From positions 86,343-150,342 of the forward strand of contig JAFDVW010000011.1 of assembly GCA_018268755.1 (NCBI GenBank): 64,000 bases of DNA, written 5' to 3'. The number at the start of each line of letters is the position of its first letter. Within the stretch, counting starts at the first letter, position 1. This document shows positions 36,086 to 45,815 of the stretch, in pieces. The translations under genes and the position numbers were made by a program. Source of the stretch: Acidobacteriota bacterium. Lineage in GTDB: Bacteria; Acidobacteriota; Terriglobia; Terriglobales; Acidobacteriaceae. Under the pieces are notes generated by a model. It saw only the letters and a list, made by a program, of their open reading frames with translations, did no database searches and was not told the origin of the DNA.

Positions 36086-39000
36086 ATGACGTGGCGGGGA
36101 GCTGCGAGGAATTCATTGGTATCAAAAGTGGACAGTGCTTCTTGGTCCAGTATGTCAGACGGCTGGCGACTGACCTCCACAATCAAGCTAATCACATTGA
36201 TAGCAGTTCTCTGTTTGTCCACCACATCGGTGTTTGCCAAGGTGACCGGCAGCATCTCCGGTACAGCGCGGGACTCGCAGGGCGCGGTGATTCCGGGCGT
36301 GAAGGTGCAGATCCGGAGCGTCGAAACCAACGTCATTCAGGCTTCCACCACAGACTCAGCCGGGTTTTACAATTTTCCCGCCGTGGCCGTGGGGCACTAC
36401 GAAATCAGCTTTGAAAAGACTGGTTTTGGGCCTTTCCGCCAAACCAACCTCCTCATCAACGTAGACACCAGCTTGCAAATTGACGCCACCTTGCAAGTAG
36501 GAACCATGCAGCAAGAGGTCACCGTCTCTTCTTCCGCGGCTCAGGTCGAAACCAGAACCACCCAGATGGGCGAAGTCATCAGCGACAAGGAGATGACCAA
36601 CCTGCCGTTGAACGGACGTTCCTACACTGATCTACTTGCCTTGCAACCCGGCGTCGTCCCAATGAGTGTGGCGATGTATGGAAGCATCTCGCCGGCAAAT
36701 AGTCTGAACAATGGTGCGCTTTCCATGAGCGGCGCGCGCGACGCGCATAGCGGCTTCATGGTCAACGGCGCCAACACCGTGGAAGGCTTCGGCAGCGGCA
36801 CCACGCTGGTGCCCAATCTGGATTCGATTGCCGAGTTCCGCATCATTACCAGCAATGCCGGCGCTGAGTATGGCAATTACAGCGGCGGCCAGGTGAACGT
36901 CGTGACCAAGTCGGGAACTAACACTTATCACGGCAGCGTCTTTGAATTTCTGCGCAATTCCAGCCTCGATTCCCGCAACTATTTTTCGCCGGAGCGGGGC
37001 GTGTTTCACCAAAACCAGTTTGGCGGCACCTTCGGCGGCCCTATCCTGCACAATAAGATGTTCTTCTTTGTCGACTACCAGGGAACGCGGCAAACCATTG
37101 GGGTAGACACGGGACTGATTAGCGTGCCTTCCGCGGCCGAGCGGCTGGGAGACTTTTCTGCAAATCCAGGCGCTTTGGACAACTCGGTCAACGGAGCCGC
37201 CTGGGCGAATGTGTTGGCAGACCGGTTGGGCTACAGCGTCACGGCCGGGGAACCATATTACACGCCCGGATGCGTGAGCAGCTCGGCGTGCGTTTTTCCC
37301 AATGCCATCATTCCTCAATCGGCATGGTCGAGCGTAAGTGCCAACGTGCTTCCTTTGATCCCGGATGCAAATTCTGGGCAGTTCTTCACCACGTCGGCAA
37401 ACGCCAAGACCTTGCAGGACGATAAAGGTGGAATTCGCATCGACGCAAATACTCGTATTGGTCAAATTTCAGGCTACTACCATGTGGATCCCTGGAACAG
37501 CGTGTCGCCCTACAACAGCTGGGGTGGCAGCACCGTGCCGGGTTATCCCAACGTCGCGTTGGGCAAGGCCCAGCTTTATGTGGTCAGCCTGACCACGACC
37601 ATCGGGCCCAGCATCGTGAACCAGTTCACGGCCAGCTATACACGGAACAAAAATATTCAGGGAACTTCACCTGGCACGGGCCCGTCGTTGGCAGAGCTGG
37701 GATTCGCGGATCCGTCCGTTGGTGGCATCTACCAGCTCAGCACCCAGTACCAAAACTGGCCAGTCCTGGGCTTTAACAACTTTACTCTGGGGCCGTTCAA
37801 CTCCATTGTGAGCCAGTTCAACAATACCTATCAGGGGCAGGACGACCTGAGCAAGATCATTGGCACCCACACGCTGAAGTTCGGTGGCAATTTCCACTGG
37901 GACCACATTGATCTTTCCCACCCCAACAACGCCAGCAACGGCGGCTTCGGGTTTGATGGCTCGGAAACCGGCGTTGATTTTGCCGACATGTTGATTGGCG
38001 CCCCGGCCTACTTTTATCAGGGCACTCCGGCGGGGTTGAACCTGCGCAGCTACTACCTCGGCCTCTACGGCGAAGACAGCTGGCGGGCCACGCATAACCT
38101 CACCATCAACTATGGAGTTCGCTGGGAAGTGACTCCGTACTGGTCCGACGCCAACAACCATAACCCGGTTGTGTTGCCGGGAATTCAGTCGGAGAAGTTC
38201 CCGACCGCTCCGGTAGGCTATGCTTTCCCGGGAGATCCCGGCGTGCCCACTCACATGGCCAACACGCGCTGGAACAACTTTGGTCCCCGCTTGGGTGTGG
38301 CTTATTCCCCGGATGCCTCGAAGGGAATTCTGCACGCGCTGTTTGGCGATCACGGCCAAAGCAGCATTCGTGCCGGGTTCGGCGTCTACTACACGAACAT
38401 CGGCGGAGCAAATACCTTTAACTTCGCTGCCGCTCCGTATGCGCTGTTCTACTCCAGTCCCGCGCCGCCGATGTTTGACAAGCCTTTCGTGACGCGTGCA
38501 TCGGGAGATTTCCTGGGGCAACGATTCCCCATTCCTCCTGTAACCTCACCGGAAGACATTGATTGGTCGCAGTATTTGCCGATCAGTGGAACCAGAAACC
38601 CGCTGCCCGATTCCCCCAGCCCCTATTCGGAGCACGTGGACCTCTCTATTCAGCGGCAGCTTACGCCCAACACTTTGTTGAGCGCCAGCTATGTGGGAAC
38701 CTTCGGACATCACTTGATCGTGAACGCGGATGGCAATCCGGGCAATGCGGCCCTTTGCCTTGGTCTCAGTCAGACGAGCCAAGTCATGCCGGATACGGCG
38801 ACCTGCGGTCCCTACGGACAAAATGGCACCTACTATCCCGTTGGGGGTGGAGTCGTCACCGGAACGCGGCAGAACTTCGGCCCGAATTTCGGTGGTATTG
38901 GCTATCAGTTGGATATCGGCAACTCCAGCTACCATGCTCTGCAAACCACTCTGCGTCATGTCAGCGGGCGTACGGCCCTGCTGGCCAGCTATACGCTGAG

Positions 39001-39649
39001 CAAGGCGCTGGATGATGGTTCCGGTTTCGGCGACCAGGTCATCCTCAACCCGAACGGCACCATCACCACCTTCCGGGGTCTTTCCGCTTATGATATGACC
39101 CACAACTTCACCGTGAGCTATACGGTTGAGCTTCCCTTCGACAAACTGGTCGGCCGTAGCAATCGCCTGACCCGCGGTTGGAAGCTCTCCGGCATCACCC
39201 AGTTCACGACCGGCGTTCCGATCCAGATTTCCGAACCGGACGACCATTCGCTGCTGGGAAACACCGGGAACAGTGCCTATTCCGGATCGACCGATGCGCC
39301 TATGTACACGCCCGGAAAAATCTATGCCGACACCAACCCGAGACACGGCAACGCCTACTTCAATACCTCGCTCTTCAGCGAAGAGCCGATCGGGCAGCAG
39401 GGCAACGCGCCGCGCCGGTTCTTCCATGGTCCTGGCATCAACAACTGGAACCTTTCGTTGTTGAAGGACCTGAAACTGACCGAGCGGGCATCCATGGAAT
39501 TCCGCGCGGAATTCTTTAACGCGTTCAACCATGCACAGTTCTATGGACTGGGCGTCGTGGATGGAAACTTCACCCACAGCACCTTCGGGCTCATTACCAG
39601 CGCCGCCGATCCTCGTATCGGACAGCTGGGTGTGAAGGTCATGTTCTAA
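36086..39649 (+). CDS. Oar-type TonB-dependent receptor (second)
   Basis: 1,187 residues from ATG 36086, supported by AGGAGG (36073-36078) 7 nt ahead; a longer frame from 36020 lacks a site. A signal peptide around residues 30-53 ends SVFAK. It is followed by a carboxypeptidase-regulatory-like domain (GSISGTARDSQGAVIPG and TDSAGFYNFPAVAVGHY) and a plug-like region (LNGRSYTDLLALQPGV, VTKSGTNTYHGSVFEFLRN). The beta-barrel ends LGVKVMF. It heads the + strand run that includes the first quinoprotein and two amidohydrolases, although a terminator follows it at 39699. It probably imports a ligand processed by the neighbouring enzymes. Confidence 0.92.
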   Translation: MTWRGAARNSLVSKVDSASWSSMSDGWRLTSTIKLITLIAVLCLSTTSVFAKVTGSISGTARDSQGAVIPGVKVQIRSVETNVIQASTTDSAGFYNFPAVAVGHYEISFEKTGFGPFRQTNLLINVDTSLQIDATLQVGTMQQEVTVSSSAAQVETRTTQMGEVISDKEMTNLPLNGRSYTDLLALQPGVVPMSVAMYGSISPANSLNNGALSMSGARDAHSGFMVNGANTVEGFGSGTTLVPNLDSIAEFRIITSNAGAEYGNYSGGQVNVVTKSGTNTYHGSVFEFLRNSSLDSRNYFSPERGVFHQNQFGGTFGGPILHNKMFFFVDYQGTRQTIGVDTGLISVPSAAERLGDFSANPGALDNSVNGAAWANVLADRLGYSVTAGEPYYTPGCVSSSACVFPNAIIPQSAWSSVSANVLPLIPDANSGQFFTTSANAKTLQDDKGGIRIDANTRIGQISGYYHVDPWNSVSPYNSWGGSTVPGYPNVALGKAQLYVVSLTTTIGPSIVNQFTASYTRNKNIQGTSPGTGPSLAELGFADPSVGGIYQLSTQYQNWPVLGFNNFTLGPFNSIVSQFNNTYQGQDDLSKIIGTHTLKFGGNFHWDHIDLSHPNNASNGGFGFDGSETGVDFADMLIGAPAYFYQGTPAGLNLRSYYLGLYGEDSWRATHNLTINYGVRWEVTPYWSDANNHNPVVLPGIQSEKFPTAPVGYAFPGDPGVPTHMANTRWNNFGPRLGVAYSPDASKGILHALFGDHGQSSIRAGFGVYYTNIGGANTFNFAAAPYALFYSSPAPPMFDKPFVTRASGDFLGQRFPIPPVTSPEDIDWSQYLPISGTRNPLPDSPSPYSEHVDLSIQRQLTPNTLLSASYVGTFGHHLIVNADGNPGNAALCLGLSQTSQVMPDTATCGPYGQNGTYYPVGGGVVTGTRQNFGPNFGGIGYQLDIGNSSYHALQTTLRHVSGRTALLASYTLSKALDDGSGFGDQVILNPNGTITTFRGLSAYDMTHNFTVSYTVELPFDKLVGRSNRLTRGWKLSGITQFTTGVPIQISEPDDHSLLGNTGNSAYSGSTDAPMYTPGKIYADTNPRHGNAYFNTSLFSEEPIGQQGNAPRRFFHGPGINNWNLSLLKDLKLTERASMEFRAEFFNAFNHAQFYGLGVVDGNFTHSTFGLITSAADPRIGQLGVKVMF

Positions 39650-39698
39650 GGTGGTTCTTAGAACACCGATCGTGTTCTTTGCAGGTAGTTGTAGAGAG

Positions 39699-39738
39699 AG
39701 CTCATGGCCGCTATGCGCGGCCATGAGCTGTGCTTTTT
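39699..39738 (+). terminator. Rho-independent terminator after the second TonB receptor
   Basis: A perfect 13-bp stem (39699-39711 with 39717-39729) and a 5-nt loop are followed by GTGCTTTTT. It lies 49 nt after the TonB receptor stop. It contains the in-frame ATG 39704, which therefore cannot be the start of the quinoprotein gene. Confidence 0.9.
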
Positions 39739-39832
39739 GCATAATGGAGTGCGGCTGTGGTTCCCCGGGCCTTGGCACAAGCCCGTGGGTCAAGAAAGTA
39801 AAGTAGACAGACCAGCGAAGAAAGGAGGTCTA

Positions 39833-42283
39833 TTGCGATATCCCGTATGGCAATCGCTCGCCGTATTGCTGGGACTTCTTGGTTTAACTACAGGTTTTGC
39901 CACTGGCCAGGCGGCCCCGCTTCCGCCGGACAAGGAATGGCGGTCTTACGGGCACGACCCCGGGGGAAGCCGCTATTCTCCTGTCGACCAGATCAACCGC
40001 GCCAATGTTGCGCTACTGCAACGAGCGTGGACCTATAAGTTGCCGGAGAACCCTGGCATTGGCACCGCTGCCTTTGAAAGCACGCCACTGCTGGTGGACG
40101 GTGTTCTCTACTTCGCAACTTCCACCGGACAGGCCATCGCGCTGGATGGAGAGAATGGAAAGCAATTATGGCTGTTCGATCCCTTGCAGAAGGACAGGAA
40201 AGAGCGCCGGCCGCTGGTGAATCGCGGGGTCGCATACTGGGAGCGAACGTCGGCAACGGACTGCGTCGGACAAAAAAGCAATCTTGACCGAAGGATCTTC
40301 TATACCACTCCCGACGCGCGTTTGTTTGCGCTTGATCCAGCCACAGGAAAACCCTGCAGCGGTTTCGGAAAAGACGGCGCGATTGATCTGCGGCAAGGCG
40401 TGGCCTCCGATTGGCCGGACCGCGAATACGGAGCCACCTCGCCGCCGGTCATCTATAAGGATCTGGTGATTCTTGGGTCGGCTGTACAGGAATTTCCCTC
40501 GACCGGCCCGAGCGGCGCCATTCGTGCTTTTGATGTAGCAACAGGAAAATTGGTATGGACATTCCATACTGTGCCGCGACCCGGTGAACTAGGGCACGAC
40601 ACCTGGCAAGGCAACTCGAAAGAGCGCTCGGGAACGAATGCCTGGGGTCCGCTCAGTGTAGATGTGGAAAATGGGATGGTGTTTGCGCCCATTGGCTCTC
40701 CCTCCTACGACTTCTACGGCGCCGATCGCAAAGGCAAGGCGCTCTTCGGTGATTCACTGGTCGGGTTGAGCGCTGAAACCGGAAAGCTTATCTGGCACTA
40801 CCAGATCGTGCATCACGACATTTGGGATTATGATTTGCCCTCGCAACCGATACTGCTGACGGTCCGCCGCGAAGGGAAGGATATTCCTATTGTGGCCGAG
40901 GTGACCAAGACCGGCTTTGTGTTTGCTTTTCATCGGTTGACCGGGGAGCCACTGTTTCCCATTGAGGAGCGGTCGGTCCCGAAAAGTGAAATACCCGGAG
41001 AAGAAACCTGGCCGACCCAGCCGATTCCTGTCAAGCCTCCGCCCATCGCACGGACTTCTGTCACTTCGAATGACCTGACCACGGTCACTCCGGAATCGCG
41101 AAAATACTGCCTTGACACTTTCGGCGCTTCGATTTTGCCGGCGCACGTTTTCGATCCCTGGCGCTCCACCTTGACGCTTTCCATGCCGGGAACTCTGGGA
41201 GGAGCGAATTGGTCAGGAGCGTCATTTGACCCTGCTTCCGGCTATCTTTTTGTCAATACCAGCGACCTCGGGGTGGTTGGCGAGATGAAAAAGCAGCCGG
41301 ATGCTTCTCCCGAACCCTACATGTGGGACAGCCCCTGGGGGACGTTTGCGCGCTTTTGGGATGACAACCATTATCCTTGCCAGCAGCCGCCCTGGGGAAC
41401 GCTGAACGCGGTCAATCTCAGCACCGGAGAGATCGCCTGGAGAGTCCCGCTCGGAGTAGTGGATTCTCTGGAAGCCAAGGGAGTACCCAAAACCGGGATC
41501 TACAATCTGGGTGGATCTCTGGTGACCGGGGGCGGGTTGGTTTTCATTGCGGCAACCGCCGACCATCGTTTTCGCGCTTTCGATTCGCAGACCGGCAAAG
41601 AGTTGTGGGTGACAAAACTGGAATTTAATGGGCATGCCGCGCCCATGACGTATTCCGGAAAACAAAGCCATCGGCAATTTGTGGTGCTGGCCGTGGGCGC
41701 GGGCGGAAATATTGGAGACAATGCCACGGGTCCTACCGTTCTGGTGGCCTATGCGCTGTTTCCCAAAGGGGTGGCCAGCCCGGCTCAGGCACTGTTACAG
41801 ACTGAGCTGAAGAACCAGCCCAGGAGAGGAGGCAGCGAGCCGCCCGATATCGATCCGCCTTTGCCGGCGCCGGCCCAGCCGATTCCTTTCAGCCACCGCC
41901 GCCACACCGCGATGGGAATGCAGTGTGAAAACTGCCATCAGGCAGCCAGCGATGGCAAAATGCAACTGCCGAATATCAAAGAATGCATGGTCTGCCATCA
42001 GGCGGTGAAGAGGGAAAGTCCATCCATTCAGAAAATGGCGCAGTGGCAGAAAGAAGGGAAGCAGATTCCGTGGATGCCTATTTACCAGCTGCCGGATTTT
42101 GTTTTCTTCAGTCATGGAAAGCACGCGAGTGCTGACGTGAAATGTGAAACCTGTCACGGTGCAGTGGGCGCGCAGGATGTCCTGTGGCAGCAGAAACCAA
42201 TTTCCATGGTGGCCTGCATCAATTGTCATGAGCTGCGCAAAGCCCCGACTTCCTGCGGGCTCTGTCATAACAAAGGATATTGA
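39833..42283 (+). CDS. PQQ-dependent dehydrogenase fused to a C-terminal five-haem cytochrome c7-like domain
   Basis: 816 residues from TTG 39833, set by AGGAGG (39823-39828) 4 nt ahead and by the terminator at 39699-39738. A signal peptide (YPVWQSLAVLLGLLG) leads into a quinoprotein beta-propeller of the glucose/alcohol dehydrogenase type (EWRSYGHDPGGSRYSPVDQI, then repeated W-motif blades). Residues about 695-816 hold five C-x-x-C-H motifs (CENCH, CMVCH, CETCH, CINCH, CGLCH) and two FSH.xH segments (IPFSHRRHTA, FFSHGKHAS), as in class III/c7 cytochromes. It would oxidise an alcohol or sugar in the periplasm and pass electrons directly to its haems. The amidohydrolase gene follows after 3 nt. 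Confidence 0.85.
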   Translation: MRYPVWQSLAVLLGLLGLTTGFATGQAAPLPPDKEWRSYGHDPGGSRYSPVDQINRANVALLQRAWTYKLPENPGIGTAAFESTPLLVDGVLYFATSTGQAIALDGENGKQLWLFDPLQKDRKERRPLVNRGVAYWERTSATDCVGQKSNLDRRIFYTTPDARLFALDPATGKPCSGFGKDGAIDLRQGVASDWPDREYGATSPPVIYKDLVILGSAVQEFPSTGPSGAIRAFDVATGKLVWTFHTVPRPGELGHDTWQGNSKERSGTNAWGPLSVDVENGMVFAPIGSPSYDFYGADRKGKALFGDSLVGLSAETGKLIWHYQIVHHDIWDYDLPSQPILLTVRREGKDIPIVAEVTKTGFVFAFHRLTGEPLFPIEERSVPKSEIPGEETWPTQPIPVKPPPIARTSVTSNDLTTVTPESRKYCLDTFGASILPAHVFDPWRSTLTLSMPGTLGGANWSGASFDPASGYLFVNTSDLGVVGEMKKQPDASPEPYMWDSPWGTFARFWDDNHYPCQQPPWGTLNAVNLSTGEIAWRVPLGVVDSLEAKGVPKTGIYNLGGSLVTGGGLVFIAATADHRFRAFDSQTGKELWVTKLEFNGHAAPMTYSGKQSHRQFVVLAVGAGGNIGDNATGPTVLVAYALFPKGVASPAQALLQTELKNQPRRGGSEPPDIDPPLPAPAQPIPFSHRRHTAMGMQCENCHQAASDGKMQLPNIKECMVCHQAVKRESPSIQKMAQWQKEGKQIPWMPIYQLPDFVFFSHGKHASADVKCETCHGAVGAQDVLWQQKPISMVACINCHELRKAPTSCGLCHNKGY

Positions 42284-42286
42284 ACA

Positions 42287-43189
42287 ATGCCTCTCGATCG
42301 CAGAACCGTTCTCAAAGGCATGGCGGCCGGTATTCTAGCCGCAGGAATCTCCGACCCTGCGGAAGGCCTGGCAGAATTGCCCGGGATTTATCAACGTTAC
42401 CGCATCTGGGACGTCCACAGTCACCTGGAGGCGCTTTCCGAGGCCACTCCCGAGGAACGCATAGAGACCCTCGTCACCCACATGGATCGGCTGGGCATCG
42501 AGCGACTGATCTTATCGCAGGGTTTTGGTGATTACATCAGCCATCCCACTCCCGAACAGATGCGGATTGAGAATGATCGCGTGCTGCGGGCCGCCAAGCG
42601 TTTTCCCGATCGCGTCTACGGCTCCGTGTACTTGACGCCGGACCATGTGCAGGAAAGTCTCGAAGAGTTCGATCGCTGCGTCAAGAATGGCCCCATGGTG
42701 TGCGTGGGCGAAGTGCAAACCGATTTGCGCTGCAACCACCCCAACCTGGACCCTATCGTGGAGCACGCCGCGGCTCTGCGCGTGCCTATCCTGCAGCATA
42801 CCTGGCTCAAGACGATGAAGAATGATCCGGGCGAATCCACGCCCTATGATCTGGTGGAGCTGGCCAAGCGCCATCCGGAAGCACAGTTCATCTGCGGCCA
42901 TACCGGCGGGACCTGGGAGCTGGGCATCCGCATTATTCGCGATGTGCCGAATATTTCTACCGAGATCGCCGGCTCGGACCCTACAGCGGGCTTTGTCGAA
43001 ATGGCGGTCCGTGAACTGGGCGCGGAGCGCGTGATCTATGGCAGCGATGTGGGCGGCCGGAGTTTTGCCTCGCAGATGGCGAAAGTCATCGGCGCGGAAA
43101 TCCCCGAAAGCGCAAAGGAAAAGATTCTGGGCGGGAACCTGCGGCGGCTTCTACAGCCCATACTCCAGGCGAAAGGGTTGCCATCGTGA
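42287..43189 (+). CDS. Tat-exported amidohydrolase-2 family metal-dependent hydrolase
   Basis: 300 residues. The leader is twin-arginine (LDRRTVLKGMAAGILAAG), so the enzyme is probably exported folded. The TIM-barrel starts with DVHSHLEAL, whose H-x-H binds the metal. ILQHTW, FICGHTGGTWELG and YGSDVGGRS supply the remaining His and Asp ligands. Amidohydrolase-2 members are decarboxylases, lactonases and hydratases of aromatic or sugar-derived acids (ACMSD, LigI and LigW types). It is 3 nt after the quinoprotein and overlaps the next gene by 4 nt. It may hydrolyse a lactone produced by that dehydrogenase (inference). Confidence 0.82.
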   Translation: MPLDRRTVLKGMAAGILAAGISDPAEGLAELPGIYQRYRIWDVHSHLEALSEATPEERIETLVTHMDRLGIERLILSQGFGDYISHPTPEQMRIENDRVLRAAKRFPDRVYGSVYLTPDHVQESLEEFDRCVKNGPMVCVGEVQTDLRCNHPNLDPIVEHAAALRVPILQHTWLKTMKNDPGESTPYDLVELAKRHPEAQFICGHTGGTWELGIRIIRDVPNISTEIAGSDPTAGFVEMAVRELGAERVIYGSDVGGRSFASQMAKVIGAEIPESAKEKILGGNLRRLLQPILQAKGLPS

Positions 43190-43965
43190 TCATTGATACC
43201 AATGTGAATTTGTTTCGCTGGCCCTTCCGCCGTTTGCCTGGGGATGATCCCCAGGGACTAGTTACTCGCCTGCGCCAGAAGGGGGTCGGGCAAGCGTGGG
43301 CGGGAAGCTTTGAAGCGCTGCTTTGCCGCGACATCGGGGGAGTAAATCTGCGGCTTGCGGCAGCGTGCCGGGAGTTCGGGAAGGATTTTCTTGTCCCTTT
43401 TGGCTGCGTAAATCCGAAGTTGCCTGATTGGGAAGAAGAGTTACGGCGCTGTCACGAAGTGCATCGCATGCCCGGAGTTCGCTTGTATCCCGGCTATCAT
43501 GGATACACTCTTGCCGATCCGGAATTGACGCATCTTCTTTCGTTGGCCGCGAGCCGCGGCCTGATGGTGCAGATCGCACTTTCCATGGAGGACCCGCGTA
43601 CGCAATCTCCCATGATGATTGTGCCGCCCACGGACCCGACCCCGCTGGCTGATCTGGTCCCGCGCCTGCCGAAGTTGCGCTTGTTGCTGCTCAACGCCGG
43701 ATACTGGGGAGGGCATGCGACGCCTGAAGTCAAAGAGATCACTCAAGCGAACAATGTCTATTTCGATATGGCGATGAATGAGGGCATTGGCGGCCTCTCC
43801 CGCTTGCTGGACACAATTTCGCCGGAACGGATCGTCTTTGGATCGCACTTTCCATTTTTCTATTTTGAGTCGGCATTGCTGAAGGTAAAGTCAGCAGGGT
43901 TGCCCCGCGATCAGGAAGCGGCGCTATATGAAGGGAACGCACGCCGCCTGCTGGCGGGGGCATAG
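43186..43965 (+). CDS. Amidohydrolase-2-like protein lacking the H-x-H metal motif
   Basis: 259 residues from GTG 43186, overlapping the preceding TGA by 4 nt. The barrel order follows the upstream amidohydrolase (GVRLYPGYHGYTL, LLLLNAGYWGG, IVFGSHFPFFY). The first strand reads IIDTNVNLF, with N-x-N in place of the metal-binding H-x-H. It has no signal peptide, so the pair would be split between periplasm and cytoplasm. It may bind a ligand without a metal, use a different mechanism, or be a regulatory relative. The gene is intact, with normal codon use and no frameshift. Confidence 0.65.
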   Translation: MIIDTNVNLFRWPFRRLPGDDPQGLVTRLRQKGVGQAWAGSFEALLCRDIGGVNLRLAAACREFGKDFLVPFGCVNPKLPDWEEELRRCHEVHRMPGVRLYPGYHGYTLADPELTHLLSLAASRGLMVQIALSMEDPRTQSPMMIVPPTDPTPLADLVPRLPKLRLLLLNAGYWGGHATPEVKEITQANNVYFDMAMNEGIGGLSRLLDTISPERIVFGSHFPFFYFESALLKVKSAGLPRDQEAALYEGNARRLLAGA

Positions 43966-43979
43966 TTGCAAGGTGCAGC

Positions 43980-45446
43980 TTAGCGCTTGCTTTTGATGAT
44001 CTTCAACTGTGCTGCAGAAGTGGAAGTTTTATAGACGCGGTCCAGCGGATAACACCCTGAAACCAGTCCATTGCGCGGAGCGGTGGTGCAATCGCTGAAG
44101 GTGCGGCAGATCAGTTTGTCTTGAATCGGCTGGCCCATCATCGCGTCACGCAGCAATTCGGGATAGGACAGTACCATCCTGCCCAGTCCCACCAGGTCGG
44201 TCCAGCCTTCGCGCACCACAGCTTGTGCCACGTGGGGGAGAAAGTCTTGCAGGTAGCTGTAGCCGGAGCCCACCACAATGAGCTTGGGAAACTTCTTCTT
44301 CAGATCGCGTACCGCATGCAATTGCCGCGCGACTTCGACGAGCGGATCGTGCGGTGGCTGGTATCCATCCGACGGAGGGAAGATGGCCGGCCTTTGCAAA
44401 TGTGGATTGTAATAAGGGCTACCGGCGGTCAGATTCACCAAGGGGATGGCAAGCTGCTCCAGCAGCGCCAGAAATTTTACCGGCTCATCCATATCAGCGC
44501 TGGTGGGTTTCTGCTCATCGATGCCGAATCCCCAGCGATAGGGCAACAGGCCGTCGTATGATTCCGGAATTCCGGGGCCCAGCTTAGCGGGCGTGGAGAG
44601 CGCAGGATCGGGTCGATAGGCCACCACATCAAAGGCGGAAAGGCGCACGCCGATCTTCAGCCCCGGTGCTACGGCGCGAACTCCTTCAACAATTTCCCGC
44701 AGAAAGCGGGTGCGGTTCTCAAAGCTGCCGCCGTAGTTTCCTTCGCGGGTATGGGCGCTAAGAAACTCGTGCCCAAGATATCCGTGGCAATGCTTGATGT
44801 CGACGAAGTCAAATCCAAGCTCCCAGGCCATACGGGCAGCATGGTGGTATTGCTCAATGATGCGGCGAATTTCACCGTCAGTGAGTACCGGATAATCTGG
44901 GCCGAGGCGCATGCGGCGGTCCAGAATGGGATGACGATAGAGAATGCGCGGCTCAGGACGATCGTGTGCATTCGGCTTGCAGAAGCGGCCGGAGTGGGTG
45001 AGTTGAAGTCCGACCAGTAATCCGTGGTCGGAGCCCATCACTCGCACATGTTCTTCGATGAGAGTGCTGCGCAGATGCGCCAGCCCTTCCCTGGTATGCT
45101 CGGCGGCGATGAGTTGGTTGGGATTTGCCCGCCCCTCGTGCATGACGGCCACGGCTTCGCCGCCCCAGATCAGTTTTGCGCCGCTGGCGCCGAATCGTTG
45201 CCAGCGGCGCAGGGTCAGGTCGCTGGGATTGCCATCGGGCGTGCCGTCCCAGCCTTCCATAGGATGAATCGCCACCCGGTTCCCAATCACGATGCCGTCT
45301 TGCACGAGGGCTTGCGTAAGTGGGGAAGCGCTTCCCGCGATCACCTCTTGGTCGCATGGAATCTCGAGCTCCAAGGCCTGGAGGTGACGCTGGAATTGCT
45401 CGACATTGCGCAGGGTCCCCAAACGCAAAATGGGTGGTTGGCTCAT
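43980..45446 (-). CDS. Old Yellow Enzyme family NADH:flavin oxidoreductase
   Basis: 488 residues from ATG 45446, preceded by GGAGG; a longer upstream frame lacks a site. FMN-barrel signatures are IHPMEGWDGTPDG near the N-terminus, FVDIKHCHGYLGHEFLSAHTR, and GNYGGSFENRTRFLREI. The C-terminus has CRTFSDCTTAPRNGLVSGCYP instead of the clear 4Fe-4S Cys pattern of dienoyl-CoA reductases. The protein is longer than a minimal Old Yellow Enzyme (about 360), probably through N-terminal and loop additions. It reduces an activated C=C bond with NAD(P)H in the cytosol. It is convergent with the amidohydrolases and divergent from the second quinoprotein. Confidence 0.85.
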   Translation of the reverse strand: MSQPPILRLGTLRNVEQFQRHLQALELEIPCDQEVIAGSASPLTQALVQDGIVIGNRVAIHPMEGWDGTPDGNPSDLTLRRWQRFGASGAKLIWGGEAVAVMHEGRANPNQLIAAEHTREGLAHLRSTLIEEHVRVMGSDHGLLVGLQLTHSGRFCKPNAHDRPEPRILYRHPILDRRMRLGPDYPVLTDGEIRRIIEQYHHAARMAWELGFDFVDIKHCHGYLGHEFLSAHTREGNYGGSFENRTRFLREIVEGVRAVAPGLKIGVRLSAFDVVAYRPDPALSTPAKLGPGIPESYDGLLPYRWGFGIDEQKPTSADMDEPVKFLALLEQLAIPLVNLTAGSPYYNPHLQRPAIFPPSDGYQPPHDPLVEVARQLHAVRDLKKKFPKLIVVGSGYSYLQDFLPHVAQAVVREGWTDLVGLGRMVLSYPELLRDAMMGQPIQDKLICRTFSDCTTAPRNGLVSGCYPLDRVYKTSTSAAQLKIIKSKR

Positions 45447-45736
45447 GCGATCCTCCGCAGCTGGGCGAAGGTTGTGAGTGTTCCCCCGCGAGGGCCAGCC
45501 TCGCGAATGCAAAAAAGCATGGTGGTCCTTAAAGAGATGGTCATGCGCGCATGGTCTAAGCTGCGTCTTCAGATTTATCTGAAAGCGTACTGCAGCGGCT
45601 TCCAGCGCGGAAATTCTGACGGGGCCTTGGCATGAAATACCGCCAGACAGTCGTCCATTTTAGTGGAAGGCTAATCCCTCAGACTTTAATCTGGTAGGGA
45701 ATCATCCCACCCTGGCGCTGGAAAGGTCAAGTGGTT

Positions 45737-45765
45737 TTGGCCATATTTATTCTTGCACATATTAA
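45737..45765 (+). promoter_or_regulatory. Candidate promoter of the second quinoprotein gene; 45447-45815 gap
   Basis: TTGGCC (45737-45742), 17 nt, TATTAA (45760-45765). The start point would lie about 45 nt before the AGGAAG ribosome site. The region is AT-rich compared with its neighbours. No gene or repeat is evident in the rest of the 369-nt divergent gap. Confidence 0.4.
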
Positions 45766-45815
45766 TTAGATTTAATAACATGATTTTCTCCTTTAATTAC
45801 TTACAGGAAGAATAT

